64,000 bases of DNA from the NCBI RefSeq assembly GCF_027213645.1, contig NZ_JAPWGL010000002.1:62001-126000 (forward strand). The letters run 5' to 3'. Origin of the DNA: Pedobacter rhodius. Its GTDB lineage: Bacteria > Bacteroidota > Bacteroidia > Sphingobacteriales > Sphingobacteriaceae. Numbering within the stretch: position 1 is the first letter of the stretch; each line of letters opens with the position of its first letter. Shown in pieces: positions 43,901 through 53,681 of this stretch. The position numbers were made by a program, and so were the translations under genes. Under the pieces are notes generated by a model. The model was not told the DNA's origin. It searched no databases and saw only the letters and a program-made list of their open reading frames with translations.

Positions 43901-46900
43901 ATGGAACAACCATCTACCTACCAGTCATCCTCCAAAAAGAAATTTATTTTTATCGGCTTATTAGCGGTTTCAATTGCAGCAATCGTTTTTATTTATTTTA
44001 ACCGGAAGAAAAAAACGAATGAGGATAATCAGGCCTATGCAAAATATATCGAAGCGTATACCTCCGGAACCATCTCAAAAAAGAGTTTTATCCGCATTCA
44101 TTTAGCAAATGCTGCCAGCGGAATGCAGGATTTAGGCAAGGCAGATTCTCGCGAATTATTCGATTTTTCGCCTTCAGTTTCCGGAAAAACCTATTGGATA
44201 GATCCTCAAACCGTCGAATTTCGTCCGGATGAAAACCTGAAACCAGGCGCAGCATACGAGGCAACTTTCAAACTATCGGAAGTTTCGGCTACGGAGAAAG
44301 GGTTGGAAGATTTTGATTTCGAATTTAAAGTTATTACGCCAGGTGTGATGTTTTCGCAAAACGGCTTGGTTTCTCAAAACAATACTTCATTAGATTATAT
44401 GAAGCTGACCGGAGAAGTTGCGACCGCTGACGCCGAAGAAATTTCTAAGATCGAGAAAATTATAGAACTGGATTTCGACCAGAAATTGAAAATAAAATGG
44501 CAGCACGACCCTGCCAAAAACAGTTCTAAATTCACCATTGATAGTATTAAAAAGAAAAGTGCCGACCAATCTTTAAAAATTGATTGGGATGGCGATGCAA
44601 TTGATGCCAACCAAAAGGGTGAAGAAAAAATCCGGATTCCGGCTTTAAATAAGTTCGAAATTCTGGATATGAAAGCCATTCAAGGCGAAGAAGATTACGC
44701 TTTGGTACAGTTTTCGGAACCGATTGGCGTTGGGCAGGACTTAACCGGAATGATTTCGCTTGGCAACCTGAACGATTTACGTTACACCATAGATGCTAGT
44801 CAGGTTAAAGTTTATGCTGCTGAAGAATTGAAAGGTAATTATGCTCTAAACGTAAACAATGGCGTCGAAAATATCAATGGCAAAACCTTATACGGAGGAA
44901 AAACAGCTAATCTGGTTTTTGAAGATAAAATTCCGTCGGTTACAATTGCAGGTGGTGGAACCATTTTACCAAACTCGGGTAAGCTGGTTTTACCGTTCGA
45001 GGCCATCAATTTAAAAGCTGTTGATGTTACGGTAATTAAAATTTACGAAAATAATATCCCTCAGTTTTTCCAAACCAACAGTTATAAAGATGGTAAAGAA
45101 TTACGTCGTGTAGCCAAACCTATTCTTCAAAAAACAATACGTTTGGATGAGGATAAGACATTAAATCTACATAAAAAAAATCGTTTCACTTTAGATTTGG
45201 ATAAAATGATTCGTACCGAACCCGGTGCAATGTATCGGGTAACCATAGCTTTCAGGCAAGAATATAACGTTTACAATTGTAAAGCAGGCGAAGAAAGTGT
45301 TGATGAAGATGAAGAGTCAGAGGAATATGGAGCGTATGATGGGTATGGCGAAAATATTGATGAAGACGACGATTTCTGGCAACGTTATAACAATTTCTAT
45401 CCAAAAAATTACCGTTGGAATGATAAAGACAATCCTTGTACCCCATCGTTTTATACAAACGAACGCTGGGCAAGCAGAAACTTAATCGCCTCGAATATCG
45501 GTTTGGTTGCAAAACGCGGTAACGACAATAGTATGCTTATCATTGCTACGGATTTATTGACTGCAAAACCTTTAGGTGGTGTAAATCTGGAGCTGATGGA
45601 TTACCAGAAGCAAATCATTTTTACGACTAAAACTGATGGTGATGGATTTGCCAGGTTCGATTTGAAGCGTCAACCGTTTTTACTGATTGCCAAGAATGGT
45701 TCGGAACGTGGTTATTTAAAATTAGATGATGGGAGTTCGTTACCATTGAGTCGTTTCGACGTTGGTGGCGACGTAGTTCAAAGTGGCTTAAAAGGCTTTA
45801 TTTATGGTGAGCGTGGCGTTTGGCGACCAGGCGATAGCTTATTTGTTTCTTTCATTTTAGAGGATAAGCTAAAAAAACTGCCCGCTAATTACCCTGTTAC
45901 AATGGAATTCTATAATCCAAAAGGCCAGCTGTATAAAAGATTGATTAACGGCAAACCTGTAAATGGTTTTTATACTTTTAAAACGGCGACAGAAAGCACT
46001 GCTCCTACAGGAAACTGGATGGCAAAAGTAAAAGCCGGCGGTGCAACCTTTACCAAAACCTTGAAAATTGAAACGGTAATGCCAAACCGATTGAAAATCG
46101 ATTTCAACGTAGGCAGCAGAACCTATTTAAGCACAGGTACATCTGCCGCAACTTTAACGGCTAAATGGCTTTTCGGTACCCCGGCCCAGAATTTAAAAGC
46201 CAAGGTTGATGTAAACCTCAACACTACAGAAACCAAGTTTAAAGGTTTTGAGGGTTTCAGTTTTGATAACCCCACTGTGAATTTCGAATCGCAGGTAAAA
46301 ACCATTTTTGAAGGTACATTAAACGCAGCCGGAACAGCTCAAATTAACACCAAATTAAATGAAAACAATACTGCTCCTGGTGTTTTAAGAGCAAACTTTA
46401 CTACAAAAGTTTTCGAACCGGGAGGTAATTTCAGCATCGATAATTTAAGTATCCCGTACCACGTTTACAAAAGTTATTTAGGTATCCGTCCGGAAAAAGG
46501 CGATAAACTTAGCGGCATGCTCGTTACCGGAAAAGACCATAAAATTGAGATTGTAAATGTAAATACAGATGGAAAGTTAATCGCCGGAAATAAAACCGTT
46601 CAGGTTGAGGTTTACAAAACGCAATGGCGTTGGTGGTGGGAACAGGATAACCAATATACTTATGCAAACTTTACACAGAACCAGTACAATAAATTGGTCG
46701 AAACGCACCAGGTTAATTTATCAAACGGAAGAGGAAGTTGGAATTTACGTATCAATGAACCTGAATGGGGGCGCTATTTAATTCTGGTTCGCGACTTAAA
46801 TGGCGGTCATGTCACCGGTAAATCCGTTTATGTAGATTGGCCGGGTTGGGCGCAACGTGAGCAAAGTACTAACCCTACTGAGGCATCAATGTTATCGTTT

Positions 46901-49492
46901 ACAGCTAACAAAGAAAAATTTACCGTTGGCGAAGATATTACTTTAACCATTCCAACCGCAAAAGACGGACGGGCGTTAATTTCAATTGAAAATGGAAGTC
47001 ACGTTTTAAAAACTTTCTGGATCGATACCAAAGCCGGACAAACGCAGTACAAATTCAAAGCTGAAAAAGAAATGGCGCCAAATGTTTTCGCCAACATTAC
47101 GTTATTGCAGCCTCATGCACAAACCGTTAACGATTTACCAATCAGAATGTATGGTGCAATTCCGATTTCGGTTGAAGACCCGCAAACGATTTTGAAACCA
47201 ACCATCAAAATGTTGGATAAAATCAAGCCTGAAACTGATAATACCATTACTGTTGGCGAACAAAACGGCAAAGCCATGACTTATACCATCGCGTTAGTTG
47301 ATGAGGGATTATTGGATTTAACCCGTTTCAAAACCCCTGATCCACACAGTGCGTTTTACGCCCGCGAGGGATTGGGTGTTAAAACCTGGGATTTATTCGA
47401 TTATGTTTTAGGTGCCTGGGGTGGCAATTTAGAGCGTATCCTAAGTATTGGTGGCGATGGTAGTATCAATAAAAACTTAAATCCTGCAAAAGCAAATCGT
47501 TTTCAGGCCGTTGTTAAATTTATGGGTCCGTATACAATTGGCAAAGGCGAAAACAAAACCCATAAATTCAAATTACCACAATATATTGGTGCTGTCCGGG
47601 CGATGGTTGTTGCCGGGCAGGATGCTGCTTATGGGTTTGCAGAAAAGTCTGTGCAGGTTAAAAAACCCTTGATGGTTTTAGCAACCCTGCCGAGGGTTAT
47701 TGGTCCGGGCGAAAGCTTTACTTTACCGGTTACCGTTTTTGCAACAGAAAACAATTTGAAAAACGTTTCTGTCCAGCTTCAAGCCAGTAATTTAATCGTT
47801 CAGGGAACAAACAAACAGCAACTTTACTACAAGCACACGGGCGAGCAAATGGCTTACTTTGAGGTTAAGGCACCAAATACCGTTGGCATTGCCAAAGTAA
47901 AAGTGATTGCGCAAAGCGGTGCTGAAAAAACAGTTTATGATGTGGAAATGGACATCAGAAATCCGAATCCTTATGTAACCAATGTCGTTTCGGCTATCGT
48001 TCAACCACATACCAAATGGGTTGTAAATTATCAACCTATCGGGATGACGGGAACAAACTCCGGAGCCCTGGAAGTTTCTTCAATACCTGCAATTAATTTA
48101 GGTAAACGTTTGAGCTACTTAATTCAATATCCGCACGGATGTATTGAGCAAACTACTTCAGGCATTTTCCCTCAATTATACCTGGATAGATTGAGTCCTT
48201 TAAGTGAACAGCAGAAAGCGAAAACTGAATCGAACATTAAAGCCGGAATTAACCGACTGAAAGGTTTCCAAACGACAGATGGAGGCCTATCCTATTGGCC
48301 CGGAGAAGCAAATTCTGATGAATGGGGAAGTAATTATGCCGGCCATTTCTTAGTTGAAGCACAAAACGCCGGCTATACGCTACCGGTTGGCTTGCTGGAT
48401 GAATTGTTGCGGTATCAAAAAACAAAAGCAATTAACTGGGCGCCAAATAGCAATAATTTCTACGGTGGCGATTTATCTCAAGCTTACCGGTTATACATGC
48501 TTGCATTAGCCAAAAAACCAGAAATGGCTGCCATGAATCGTTTGAAAGCTTTTGAATACCTTTCTGTAGCGGCAAAATGGCGATTGGCAGCGGCATACAA
48601 ACTTGCCGGACAAAATAATGTTGCACAAAATATGATTAGGGGATTGGATACTTCGATTCAACCTTACAAACAATTAGGCGGCACCTACGGTTCTGATGTT
48701 CGCGATGAGGCTATGATTTTGGAAACGCTTACCCTACTTGGTCAGAAAGCGAAGGCCGCAAGTTTATTGCAACCTTTAGCTGCAAAACTTGGTGAAAATA
48801 CCTGGTATAGCACTCAAACAACGGCTTACAGTTTATTGGCAATTGCTAAATTCTGCGGTTCTAATCAATCATCGAATAAGCTGCAATACCAATATGTTTT
48901 AGATGGAAAATCGGCTCCGGTTAATTCAAATCAATATCTGAATAGCATTCCGGTCAACTTTAAAGGTGGTACTGCTTCGGTTACCAATAATGGTAATAAT
49001 GCATTGTTTGTTCGCCTGGTTTTGGAGGGGCAACCAATTGCTGGTCAGAACAATTTCTTACCGAATAGGCCTGAAGTTTTAGATATGAATGTCGCATATA
49101 AACGTTTGAATGGAAAGCCATTAGATCCAACTACAATCAAACAAGGAACTGATTTTTATGCTGAAGTCACCGTTAAAAACCCTGGTAGAATGGGTTATTA
49201 CGAACAAATGGCACTAACACAAATCTTCCCGTCGGGCTGGGAAATTATCAATACCCGTGTTAATGATAATCAAAGTATTTTAGCATCATCACCATTTACT
49301 TATCAGGATATCAGAGACGACAGGGTATTTACTTATTTCAACATCAGAGAGAATGAAAGTTTGGTTTACAAGGTATTGCTGAATGCATCTTATGTTGGAA
49401 AATATTATCTATCGGCCGTACAATGCGAGGCGATGTATAACAATGATATTTCTGCAACGCAAGCTGGCAAATGGGTTCAGGTGGTGAAGTAG
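43901..49492 (+). CDS. Bacterial alpha-2-macroglobulin (protease-trap) family protein
   Basis: A 1863-residue protein. Residues about 14-35 (KFIFIGLLAVSIAAIVFIYF) form an N-terminal membrane anchor or signal; there is no lipobox Cys as in E. coli YfhM. Many MG-type beta-sandwiches follow (DDGSSLPLSRFDVGG, GLKGFIYGERGVWRPGDSL, FMGPYTIGKGE, and others). The thioester is C1414-I-E-Q1417 in YPHGCIEQTTSG, then an alpha-helical thioester domain (QTTDGGLSYWPGEAN) and a receptor-like C-terminal domain. Such proteins trap proteases in the periplasm, and are often paired with the penicillin-binding protein PbpC, as here. The acidic GYGENIDEDDDFWQRYNNF insert near 480 is unusual. Confidence 0.93.
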   Translation: MEQPSTYQSSSKKKFIFIGLLAVSIAAIVFIYFNRKKKTNEDNQAYAKYIEAYTSGTISKKSFIRIHLANAASGMQDLGKADSRELFDFSPSVSGKTYWIDPQTVEFRPDENLKPGAAYEATFKLSEVSATEKGLEDFDFEFKVITPGVMFSQNGLVSQNNTSLDYMKLTGEVATADAEEISKIEKIIELDFDQKLKIKWQHDPAKNSSKFTIDSIKKKSADQSLKIDWDGDAIDANQKGEEKIRIPALNKFEILDMKAIQGEEDYALVQFSEPIGVGQDLTGMISLGNLNDLRYTIDASQVKVYAAEELKGNYALNVNNGVENINGKTLYGGKTANLVFEDKIPSVTIAGGGTILPNSGKLVLPFEAINLKAVDVTVIKIYENNIPQFFQTNSYKDGKELRRVAKPILQKTIRLDEDKTLNLHKKNRFTLDLDKMIRTEPGAMYRVTIAFRQEYNVYNCKAGEESVDEDEESEEYGAYDGYGENIDEDDDFWQRYNNFYPKNYRWNDKDNPCTPSFYTNERWASRNLIASNIGLVAKRGNDNSMLIIATDLLTAKPLGGVNLELMDYQKQIIFTTKTDGDGFARFDLKRQPFLLIAKNGSERGYLKLDDGSSLPLSRFDVGGDVVQSGLKGFIYGERGVWRPGDSLFVSFILEDKLKKLPANYPVTMEFYNPKGQLYKRLINGKPVNGFYTFKTATESTAPTGNWMAKVKAGGATFTKTLKIETVMPNRLKIDFNVGSRTYLSTGTSAATLTAKWLFGTPAQNLKAKVDVNLNTTETKFKGFEGFSFDNPTVNFESQVKTIFEGTLNAAGTAQINTKLNENNTAPGVLRANFTTKVFEPGGNFSIDNLSIPYHVYKSYLGIRPEKGDKLSGMLVTGKDHKIEIVNVNTDGKLIAGNKTVQVEVYKTQWRWWWEQDNQYTYANFTQNQYNKLVETHQVNLSNGRGSWNLRINEPEWGRYLILVRDLNGGHVTGKSVYVDWPGWAQREQSTNPTEASMLSFTANKEKFTVGEDITLTIPTAKDGRALISIENGSHVLKTFWIDTKAGQTQYKFKAEKEMAPNVFANITLLQPHAQTVNDLPIRMYGAIPISVEDPQTILKPTIKMLDKIKPETDNTITVGEQNGKAMTYTIALVDEGLLDLTRFKTPDPHSAFYAREGLGVKTWDLFDYVLGAWGGNLERILSIGGDGSINKNLNPAKANRFQAVVKFMGPYTIGKGENKTHKFKLPQYIGAVRAMVVAGQDAAYGFAEKSVQVKKPLMVLATLPRVIGPGESFTLPVTVFATENNLKNVSVQLQASNLIVQGTNKQQLYYKHTGEQMAYFEVKAPNTVGIAKVKVIAQSGAEKTVYDVEMDIRNPNPYVTNVVSAIVQPHTKWVVNYQPIGMTGTNSGALEVSSIPAINLGKRLSYLIQYPHGCIEQTTSGIFPQLYLDRLSPLSEQQKAKTESNIKAGINRLKGFQTTDGGLSYWPGEANSDEWGSNYAGHFLVEAQNAGYTLPVGLLDELLRYQKTKAINWAPNSNNFYGGDLSQAYRLYMLALAKKPEMAAMNRLKAFEYLSVAAKWRLAAAYKLAGQNNVAQNMIRGLDTSIQPYKQLGGTYGSDVRDEAMILETLTLLGQKAKAASLLQPLAAKLGENTWYSTQTTAYSLLAIAKFCGSNQSSNKLQYQYVLDGKSAPVNSNQYLNSIPVNFKGGTASVTNNGNNALFVRLVLEGQPIAGQNNFLPNRPEVLDMNVAYKRLNGKPLDPTTIKQGTDFYAEVTVKNPGRMGYYEQMALTQIFPSGWEIINTRVNDNQSILASSPFTYQDIRDDRVFTYFNIRENESLVYKVLLNASYVGKYYLSAVQCEAMYNNDISATQAGKWVQVVK

Positions 49493-49538
49493 AATGCTGA
49501 ATCATCTTAGAGAAATACTAAACCAAACTTAGAATTTC

Positions 49539-49571
49539 AAACCTCATAGGCTTTAAAAACCTATGAGGTTT
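49539..49571 (+). terminator. Terminator hairpin after the A2M gene
   Basis: aaacctcatagg (49539-49550) and cctatgaggttt (49560-49571) form a perfect 12-bp stem with a nine-base loop. No T-run follows, so it may be a weak or structural terminator. Its right arm forms the first bases of the duplicated pbpC segment. Confidence 0.6.
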
Positions 49572-49732
49572 ACAGTTATAAAACCAATGAACAAAACACC
49601 AAAAGCATTTCTAATTACCGACATCATTTGGATTGTCTTGCTTTTGGCTTGTCTTTTTTCATTGCCTTCAAAACTTTTCAAATCCCCTACCTCCTACGTA
49701 ATTGAGGCCAATAATGGAAATTTATTAAGCGC
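49558..49732 (+). repeat. First copy of a 175-bp direct duplication of the pbpC 5' end
   Basis: This segment matches 49851-50025 with six mismatches (about 97 per cent identity), an offset of 293 bases. It includes the translation start region of pbpC and the membrane helix, and ends at ...ttattaagcgc. Confidence 0.9.
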
Positions 49733-49796
49733 TCATCGCCTCGGTTCGTGTCCCCACGAAACGAAATATACAAAGAGTAAACTCCATGGTTCGTGA
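49587..49796 (+). pseudogene. Truncated duplicate of the pbpC 5' end
   Basis: From the ATG at 49587 it reads MNKTPKAFLITDIIWIVLLL and on through LPSKLFKSPTSYVIEANNG, exactly like pbpC, then runs into the palindromic element as SAHRLGSCPHETKYTKSK and stops. It lacks all catalytic parts and could only make a short membrane peptide. Five of the six differences from the real copy change the amino acid (for example Pro to Leu, Cys to Trp, Phe to Cys), which suggests decay. Another in-frame ATG at 49563 lies in a hairpin arm. Confidence 0.85.
49742..49763. repeat. Palindrome with GTG-TCCC-CAC centre
   Basis: cggttcgtg, loop tccc, cacgaaacg: a 9-bp stem with one mismatch. It directly follows the end of the duplicated pbpC segment and is of the GTG-N4-CAC type. 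Confidence 0.6.
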
Positions 49797-49811
49797 AGAC
49801 ACGAACCATGG
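49784..49811. repeat. Perfect 28-bp hairpin with GTG-AAGA-CAC centre
   Basis: ccatggttcgtg (49784-49795), loop aaga, cacgaaccatgg (49800-49811): a perfect 12-bp stem. It is of the same GTG-N4-CAC type as 21706-21729 and lies between the two pbpC copies. Confidence 0.75.
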
Positions 49812-49850
49812 CGTGTACGGAGAAATGCAAAAACTAGAATTAGAAAATAG

Positions 49851-50025
49851 AACCTATGAGTTTTATAGTTATAAAACCAATGAACAAAACACCAAAAGCA
49901 TTTCCAATTACCGACATCATTTGCATTGTCTTGCTTTTGGCTTTTCTTTTTTCATTGCCTTCAAAACTTTTCAAATCCCCCACCTCCTACGTAATTGAGG
50001 CCAATAATGGAAATTTATTAAGCGC
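49851..50025 (+). repeat. Second copy of the 175-bp duplication (start of the intact pbpC)
   Basis: Matches 49558-49732 with six mismatches. This copy continues without break into the full pbpC coding region. Confidence 0.9.
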
Positions 50026-52261
50026 CGCCATTGCTAGCGACGGACAATGGCGATTTCCGGTTGCAGATTCCGTTCCCGTAAAATTTAAAAATTGCATTAT
50101 CGCTTTTGAAGATAAACGGTTTTACAATCATTTCGGGATTGATCTTTTGGCCATGAGCCGGGCCATGCGGCAAAATTTTAAAGCTAAAAGTATTGTCAGC
50201 GGAGGGAGTACCTTAACCATGCAGGTTATTCGGCTATCAAGAAAACAAGACAGAACCATCTGGCAAAAATTACTGGAAGTGATTTTGGCTTTGCGATTGG
50301 AACTTAAGTACTCAAAAGAAGAAATTATTGGCTTGTATGCTGCCAATGCACCTTTCGGAAGTAATGTTGTAGGCCTGGAGGCGGCAAGCTGGCGCTATTA
50401 TGGGCGCGATGCAAAAACATTATCGTGGGGTGAAATGGCAACTTTGGCAGTTCTTCCGAATAGTCCGTCATTAGTTCGTCCGGGAAAAAATTCAAGCCGG
50501 TTAATTAAAAAGCGAAATGATTTGTTGGATAAATTAGTAAGGCTCCAATATATTAACCAATCGACAGCGAATTTATCAAAGCTAGAGCCGGTTCCCGGAA
50601 AACCACTCCCCTTGCCACAAAATGCGCCTCATTTGTTGAATCGTTTTAAAGCCGAAAGAACAAATCTCCAAATTAATTCCACCAGAATTAAGTCTACATT
50701 GAATGAAGATATCCAGTTGAAAATCAATTCAATTTTAAGGCGGTACAATAACCGGTATAGGGCAAACGATATTAACAACATCTCCGCTTTGGTTTTGAAT
50801 GCTGAAACCGGACAAGTGGTAAGTTATGTCGGTAATATTTACCAACCGGAAAATGCAGATATACAGAGCCATGTTGATATGATTAAAGCACCCCGAAGTC
50901 CCGGAAGTACGCTAAAGCCACTACTTTATGCAAGTATGCTGAACGATGGTTTTATTTTACCACATACTTTGATTCCGGATATTCCGACACAGATTGCAGG
51001 TTATTCGCCACAAAACTATGATTTAGGCTATGATGGTGCAATTTCTGCTGATAAAGCTTTGAGTCGTTCGCTGAACATACCTGCAGTGAAAATGCTGCAG
51101 CAATACAAGTACGAACGCTTTTACGATAAACTAAAAAAACTAGGAATAGGAACTTTAAACCAACCTGCCGACCACTATGGTTTGTCGCTTATTTTGGGCG
51201 GAAGCGAAGTAACCATGTGGGATTTAGCCAACACCTATATGGGAATGGTTAGAACGCTAAAACACTTTAATACCTATAAAGGTTTATACAATCCTGACGA
51301 TTACAAACAAGCAGTTTATTATGCCGGTGAAAAAAAAGAAAATAAAGATTATCAGCGTAATTCATTTTTAGATCATGGCGCCATCTGGGCAACTTTTAAT
51401 GCAATGGAAGAAGTGATGCGACCGGGTGATGAAGGCTTGTGGGAACAATTTTCATCATCGCAGCGCGTGGCTTGGAAAACCGGCACAAGCTTTGGTTTTC
51501 GCGATGCATGGGCTGTTGGCTTAACGGCTAATTATGTGGTTTGCGTTTGGGTTGGCAATGCTGATGGTGAAGGTCGGCCGGGATTGGTTGGCATTGAAGC
51601 TGCTGCACCTGTTTTGTTTGACATTTTCAAACTTCTGCCCAATGGGAAATGGTTTGAAACGCCAACAACAAAGCTTAAAAGGATTAAAGTTTGTAAACAA
51701 AGTGGTTATAAAGCCGGCGAAAATTGTCCGGATGTTGTGGATGAACTGGTTCCCGCTATGGGTGAAAAAACAGTAGTTTGCCCTTTCCATAAATTGATTC
51801 ATTTGGATAGAACCGGTAATTACCGGGTAACTGATCAATGCGAAAGTGTAAACAACATGCAGCACAAAACCTGGTTCATATTGCCCCCAGCGATGGAATA
51901 TTATTACAAAATCAAAAACAGCGACTACAAAAGCTTGCCTCCTTTTATGGCTGGCTGTGATAATTCCGGAGGAAATAATGTAATGGAATTGATCTATCCA
52001 AAAAATGGCGCTGTTGTTTATATTCCCTTAGAGTTAGATGGAACCAGGGGAAAAATTGTTTTAAATGCGGCACATCGAAATCAAAGCTCAAAAATTTACT
52101 GGCATATTGATAATGAATACGTTGCTACGACTACTAACTATCATCAATTGGCTGTTAGTCCTGCGCCGGGAAAACATACATTAACATTGGTTGATGAAAA
52201 TGGAGAAAGACTGGTACAGGTTTTTACGGTTTTGGATAAAGAGAAAAAGCAAAAAGACTAG
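49880..52261 (+). CDS. pbpC: Penicillin-binding protein 1C (glycosyltransferase/transpeptidase)
   Basis: A 793-residue bifunctional peptidoglycan enzyme. A membrane helix lies near 13-29 (IICIVLLLAFLFSLP). The GT51 domain shows EDKRFYNHFGID, GGSTLTMQVIRL and a YAANAPFGSN stretch. The transpeptidase has S-x-x-K in SPGSTLKPLLY, SRSLNIP and KTGTSFGFRDAW. The C-terminal BiPBP_C domain follows (ELIYPKNGAVVYIPL). It polymerises and cross-links glycan strands in the periplasm. It is next to the alpha-2-macroglobulin gene, as in E. coli yfhM-pbpC. The ATG at 49880 was chosen; an ATG at 49856 is part of the duplicated leader and hairpin arm. Confidence 0.94.
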   Translation: MNKTPKAFPITDIICIVLLLAFLFSLPSKLFKSPTSYVIEANNGNLLSAAIASDGQWRFPVADSVPVKFKNCIIAFEDKRFYNHFGIDLLAMSRAMRQNFKAKSIVSGGSTLTMQVIRLSRKQDRTIWQKLLEVILALRLELKYSKEEIIGLYAANAPFGSNVVGLEAASWRYYGRDAKTLSWGEMATLAVLPNSPSLVRPGKNSSRLIKKRNDLLDKLVRLQYINQSTANLSKLEPVPGKPLPLPQNAPHLLNRFKAERTNLQINSTRIKSTLNEDIQLKINSILRRYNNRYRANDINNISALVLNAETGQVVSYVGNIYQPENADIQSHVDMIKAPRSPGSTLKPLLYASMLNDGFILPHTLIPDIPTQIAGYSPQNYDLGYDGAISADKALSRSLNIPAVKMLQQYKYERFYDKLKKLGIGTLNQPADHYGLSLILGGSEVTMWDLANTYMGMVRTLKHFNTYKGLYNPDDYKQAVYYAGEKKENKDYQRNSFLDHGAIWATFNAMEEVMRPGDEGLWEQFSSSQRVAWKTGTSFGFRDAWAVGLTANYVVCVWVGNADGEGRPGLVGIEAAAPVLFDIFKLLPNGKWFETPTTKLKRIKVCKQSGYKAGENCPDVVDELVPAMGEKTVVCPFHKLIHLDRTGNYRVTDQCESVNNMQHKTWFILPPAMEYYYKIKNSDYKSLPPFMAGCDNSGGNNVMELIYPKNGAVVYIPLELDGTRGKIVLNAAHRNQSSKIYWHIDNEYVATTTNYHQLAVSPAPGKHTLTLVDENGERLVQVFTVLDKEKKQKD

Positions 52262-52369
52262 CGCTTAAAGACTAAAGCGAAGTTATTATCTTACGGGAAC
52301 TATAACCAATTACCACTAACATTGTTTCCAAAAAAATCATTCATGTTCTTAGGCGCTTAAGTGGTAAAA

Positions 52370-53062
52370 CTAAATCTCCGTTCTCGTAACCACTAGCTTC
52401 CTTTCTACCGTTCCGTAAACAATTAAGTACTGTGCCACCATATAAGTTGCCATAATCAATACGTCTGCTTGCTGAAATGGTTGGGCAAATTTATTTACAG
52501 CTAAAGCACTATCAGATAACAGAAAAAATAATGCGCCGTATAAAATGAGTTTGTAACTGAAAATATTTACTTTTCCATATCGGTTTACGGCCATGATTGC
52601 CATAAACGTTATAACAATGGCATACATTAATACCACAAACTGCATGGCGCCGAGGAATGGCTGAAGATAGAAAAATAAGCCTGTACAAAAGATCATCAAG
52701 CCGCCGACGGCCCATAAAAAGAAAGGATTTTTAAGGTCTGGATTCGATTTATGGTCCAGGATAAATGCTCTAATGTAAAATATATGGCACAGCAGGAAAG
52801 CAATTAATCCGAAGATAAAAAAACTCGGATGGTCGGATTGCAACATTAATAAAACATCACCCGCCAATGCAAAAATTAAACCTGTAAACATGCGTTTGTG
52901 AAACCGGCCTTTGAGGTTTGTGCTCAAATAAAGCCAGACCAAAAGTGTTAATACAATTAGTGGCTTTGAAAAATTACGCAGTTGAACGTTGCCGTCTGAT
53001 GCTGCATAAAGTTGAATAATAAATACGAGGGCAAAAATAAAAGAGAATAATTTAGTTTTCAT
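52370..53062 (-). CDS. Lysoplasmalogenase (YhhN family)
   Basis: A 230-residue integral membrane protein with about eight helices, matching YhhN/TMEM86: FIIQLYAASDGNVQLRNFSKPLIVLTLLVWLY, KRMFTGLIFALAGDVLLML (with the conserved Asp), LIAFLLCHIFYIRAF, and YGALFFLLSDSALAVNKFAQPFQQADVLIMATYMVAQYLIVYG. The family hydrolyses lysoplasmalogens (vinyl-ether lysolipids), although activity in this organism is unproved. It starts at 53062 and is convergent with pbpC and divergent from the next gene. Confidence 0.88.
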   Translation of the reverse strand: MKTKLFSFIFALVFIIQLYAASDGNVQLRNFSKPLIVLTLLVWLYLSTNLKGRFHKRMFTGLIFALAGDVLLMLQSDHPSFFIFGLIAFLLCHIFYIRAFILDHKSNPDLKNPFFLWAVGGLMIFCTGLFFYLQPFLGAMQFVVLMYAIVITFMAIMAVNRYGKVNIFSYKLILYGALFFLLSDSALAVNKFAQPFQQADVLIMATYMVAQYLIVYGTVERKLVVTRTEI

Positions 53063-53320
53063 CGGAATTAGGATTTTAACTTTTGCAATTGAAAAACCAA
53101 ATTACGGATATTAACTGAACGCCTGCAAGTGTTACCTGATACCGGATTGGAAATTTTAAATTAAAAGCGGATAAAATGAATCGCGTTAATCTAAAATAGT
53201 CGATTTACCACTATTTTGCTACGGTATATTCACAGGAGTTAAAACCACCATAACTTAATGAATAGCTGTTGATTTTTGAAAATAACCTTAAAAATTTTTA
53301 ATTTAAATAAACTTAAGCAT

Positions 53321-53674
53321 ATGAAATCGACAGAAAAACAATTAGCCGAGCATAACTCAAAAGTTGTTGTAACCGACTTTTTAACCGCATTAAATAAAGA
53401 GGACTTTGAAACCGCGCGAGCACAGCTTGCTGATAACGTTACTTTTAAAGGTGCTATGGGAGAACGAAATGGAGCCGACGTTTATATCGAAGACATGAAA
53501 ACAATGAAGTTTAAATATGATGTTAAAAAAATATTTGCCGATGAAAATGATGTTTGCATCTGGTACGACATTAATATGGACGGGAAAACTTTTTTTTCTG
53601 CAGGATGGTATAAACTGGAAGAAGAAAAAATCAAAAGTTTTCAGGTGATATTCGATCCAAGACCGATACTTTAA
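53321..53674 (+). CDS. NTF2-like (SnoaL-type) protein
   Basis: A 117-residue protein starting at the ATG at 53321 (MKSTEKQLAEHNSKVVVTDFLTALNKEDF). NTF2-like pattern: helix, then ARAQLADNVTFKGAMGERNGADVYIEDMKTMKFKYDVKKIFADENDVCIWYDINMDGKTFFSAGWYKLEEEKIKSFQVIFD. No signal peptide, so cytosolic. The TTG at 53276 would add 15 residues with no family support and was not used. The ligand or reaction is unknown. Confidence 0.8.
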   Translation: MKSTEKQLAEHNSKVVVTDFLTALNKEDFETARAQLADNVTFKGAMGERNGADVYIEDMKTMKFKYDVKKIFADENDVCIWYDINMDGKTFFSAGWYKLEEEKIKSFQVIFDPRPIL

Positions 53675-53681
53675 CCCTTTT

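Noticed and set aside
49563..49796. Short pbpC-like ORF as a functional leader peptide gene
   Set aside because: It is better explained as a truncated, decaying duplicate; a leader role cannot be excluded but has no direct support.
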